Source: Siphonodentalium dalli (Eukaryota > Mollusca > Scaphopoda > Gadilida > Siphonodentaliidae). Taken from it: a stretch of 64,000 nt of DNA. Positions 61,978 to 64,000 of this stretch are shown in pieces. The notes beneath the pieces were generated by a model. The model was not told the DNA's origin and made no database searches. It saw only the letters and a program-made list of their open reading frames with translations. Location of the stretch: NCBI GenBank assembly GCA_032622095.1, contig CP136067.1, positions 79,078,705 through 79,142,704 of the forward strand. Direction: 5' to 3'. The translations under genes and the position numbers were made by a program. The first letter of the stretch is position 1. The number at the start of each line of letters is the position of its first letter.

Positions 61978-62385
61978 ACATACACAAACGCTCTTTATTC
62001 GCACCACAGTGGGAATAGGCTTGACAGGGAACGCTATTTATTGAGTCATGATAAAGGAAAATGGCGACTCGACTTAGAATAGTTGTCATCGTGAATATTT
62101 ACTAATTACACCAATACACGTAAATACATGTAGATGAACTTTCGATATATGTGCTTTATATACCAGTCAAAGTCATAGAAACTTGCGCTTTATTAAACGC
62201 TTTTTATTCGCACCATATCAGGAATACGCTTAACATGGCACACTCTTTATTGAGTCATGGTGAAGGAAAGTGCGGACTCGACATATAATAGTTGTCATCG
62301 TGAATATTTTATGCAATTTTATGTAAATATTGGTAATCATGCCCGACTCGTAAAATTAAACGCTCTTTATTTGGTATATGCATTC
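61978..62385 (-). repeat. AATAAAGAGCG elements, tandem copies E, F and G
   Basis: ACGCTCTTTATTCGCACCA at 61988, CGCTTTTTATTCGCACCA at 62200 and ACGCTCTTTATTTGG at 62360. The first two are followed ~43 bp later by TATTTATTGAGTCATG / CTCTTTATTGAGTCATG and by GTTGTCATCGTGAATATTT, giving two ~210-bp direct units and a partial third. Confidence 0.75.
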
Positions 62386-62814
62386 GCTTTTTAGCGATAG
62401 GTTCGATTGGATATACTAACAACTGCACGCTCTGGCAAATTTATATTCTTTACAGGCGTTAACATTTTTCTTGGGATGACATTCTTGTCCATGGTCAGTT
62501 TGTTTAATGTGGGTGTTGTGTCTCTTCTGAGTTGTCGTCGGTGGCCACTGTTTGGGCCAAGTGTATTCACATTGTGCTCAAAGCACCTTTTTTCAAAGTG
62601 GATGGACCAAATCTGGACCATTTCGTCGGCAACCACTTTAATAGTTTCTGATTTTGCACAACTGGTTTCCCCACAGAAATCCCGCCAAATTCACATAAAC
62701 GAACATCGTTTGGAAATTAATGTAGAATTATACCTAATTGAGAGTCACTATACACCTGCCACTGCCAAAAACACCGCATTTGTTTTGCATTGTCACGAAT
62801 GAATGAACAATAAA

Positions 62815-63210
62815 TTATTGCGAATATACGGGACACTTGGGGCATATGTATGGAAAAATTAAAACAGCATCGTGAACACACACCCAAATAGAGTTCACAT
62901 GTCGACTTGCGTTTCTATAAGCTTTATTTTTGACGACAGTGTTACCCACCCATCTCAATCGGCCTTCTATATTTTTGTCAAAACAATAACTTTCCAAACA
63001 ACCCTTATGACAAATCACAAGTGAAGATAACTCACCGGGCGATGACAATTCACCACGTATACACAATGTTATTGACATGCCCCACAGTAATTCCATTACA
63101 CTCACATGCTCATGTCGATTCCGCATTTTACATCGCCACTCAGATGATGTCACATAGGTAGACACAATTAACTCCGACTCTGATTCCATGTTTTTAATTA
63201 GTCTACTCAT
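62815..63210 (-). CDS. hypothetical 131-aa ORF
   Basis: A 131-codon open frame starting with ATG at 63210 (MSRLIKNMESES) and ending KCPVYSQ. It has several Cys (including CHKGC and CPKC) but no domain I recognise. A perfect CRE palindrome TGACGTCA lies directly upstream (63212-63219). It may be a chance frame or a single-exon gene; no neighbour supports a role. Confidence 0.15.
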   Translation of the reverse strand: MSRLIKNMESESELIVSTYVTSSEWRCKMRNRHEHVSVMELLWGMSITLCIRGELSSPGELSSLVICHKGCLESYCFDKNIEGRLRWVGNTVVKNKAYRNASRHVNSIWVCVHDAVLIFPYICPKCPVYSQ

Positions 63211-63219
63211 TTGACGTCA

Positions 63220-64000
63220 TATGAGTATTTGCGATGGAGATAGCCAACAACAGGTGGGGGTATTATTTATTTATTTCTCGGCTTATTTATTACGCGATTG
63301 TTATGGGACTTGGATCATTGTGATCATAATAGGGGTGGCTTTCCGATAGTGTTGTATTCATCAGGATAGCAATCCTTTCATCCTATTTAAAAACTTGGTA
63401 TTATTAAAAATATCAAATTATGGGGCCAAAATGAACTTTTAATGATTGTTTCTCGTGGTTAGTCATGTTATCTTGGTTAATCAAGCAAAAATAAATGCCA
63501 GGTGCCACGGTGGTCAATTACCACAACTTGAAAAGTGATGTTGATGCCATGCAGAAACAACTGAGTTGGGAATCACTGTTGCGGATACATAGTGGACATG
63601 GTGATGTTCTATCGAACATTGTATGTCTGAATGACATCCCGGCAGCAGACAAATGCTCTTCAAAGCTCTTCAAGACCATTCTCTCTCTCTGTCCATCCAC
63701 TCAAAAAAAATGCTATAATCTGCAAAATTGCAGTATGGGCATGATGATGATGTTTTAGGTTCCTGCATGTCATGATTTCTTCGTCAAATCAAACATCAAT
63801 TTGGGAGCAATATTTCACATTGAATCGAGCCACTGTAATCATAATTTCAGAGACATTAATTTGTTTATGTTTATTTATATAAGAATATCTGAATTATTGA
63901 TTACTTCATCATGGCCCTGCACTGTAATATTTTGTCTAATATAATATACTGCAAAATTGAATTGATAAATGAAATCAGACTAGAAGAAGGTACTGTGAAT
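63220..64000. other. no recognisable gene
   Basis: AT-rich end of the window, presumed lunapark intron. The 87-aa plus frame at 63495-63758 has no recognised motif. Confidence 0.35.

Overview
The window is metazoan genomic DNA: AT-rich, intron-containing and dense in micro/minisatellites, non-LTR retrotransposon fragments and short inverted-repeat transposons. The repeat style (CR1/Jockey-type reverse transcriptase fragments, GAATT-type tails, repeats ending in GACAGACAGAC, many hAT-like MITEs) and the protein sequences suggest a marine invertebrate, most likely a lophotrochozoan such as a mollusc. That placement is inference.

Two protein-coding genes can be supported. (1) A complete two-exon engrailed homeobox gene lies on the minus strand: exon 1 at 7523-7922 with EH1 and EH2, exon 2 at 5324-5646 with EH3, the homeodomain and EH5. 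It encodes 240 aa, and its phase-1 intron sits directly after the EH2 end, SDRPSSG. (2) The 5' end of a lunapark (LNPK) gene lies on the plus strand: a 27-bp first coding exon at 46984-47010 (MGALISRFR) and a 42-bp second exon at 58090-58131. The remainder would lie beyond the right edge. The two genes are divergent and about 39 kb apart. Lunapark is known as a HoxD/Evx2 neighbour in vertebrates, so engrailed-lunapark linkage here is the most interesting large-scale observation.

The rest is repeat-driven. By region: 1-1062 two blocks of an 18-bp minisatellite around a hairpin; 3.9-4.2 kb a piggyBac-like MITE; 5.3-8 kb engrailed; 12.0-12.6 kb a 23-bp minisatellite; 16.06-18.98 kb an imperfect 2.9-kb palindrome; 20-21.2 kb a dispersed repeat; 21.8-23.3 kb a hAT-like element nested in another, both with perfect 8-bp target duplications; 26.0-26.4 kb a second piggyBac-like MITE; 27.3-29.8 kb a hairpin, a triplet-rich repeat and a 26-bp minisatellite; 34.2-35.0 kb a 49-bp minisatellite; 36.5-38.6 kb a MITE plus oppositely oriented 17-bp minisatellites; 39.6-42.7 kb a degenerate tandem repeat interrupted by a hAT-like element that is itself interrupted by another MITE; 45.5-46.6 kb a repeat built on GGGGCATAATGCGAC.

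The lunapark first intron (47.0-58.1 kb) holds two decayed reverse transcriptase copies, each broken by a different hAT-like MITE, and a third such MITE. The second intron, as far as visible, starts with a pogo/Tigger-like MITE 43 bp from the splice donor, followed by a ~160-bp satellite (59.26-61.3 kb), a run of E-box motifs and a cluster of short elements carrying the motif AATAAAGAGCG.

No rRNA, convincing tRNA, CRISPR or bacterial-type operon was seen. Most open reading frames in the window are chance frames or low-complexity translations of tandem repeats. All family assignments are by eye from motifs; no database search was run.
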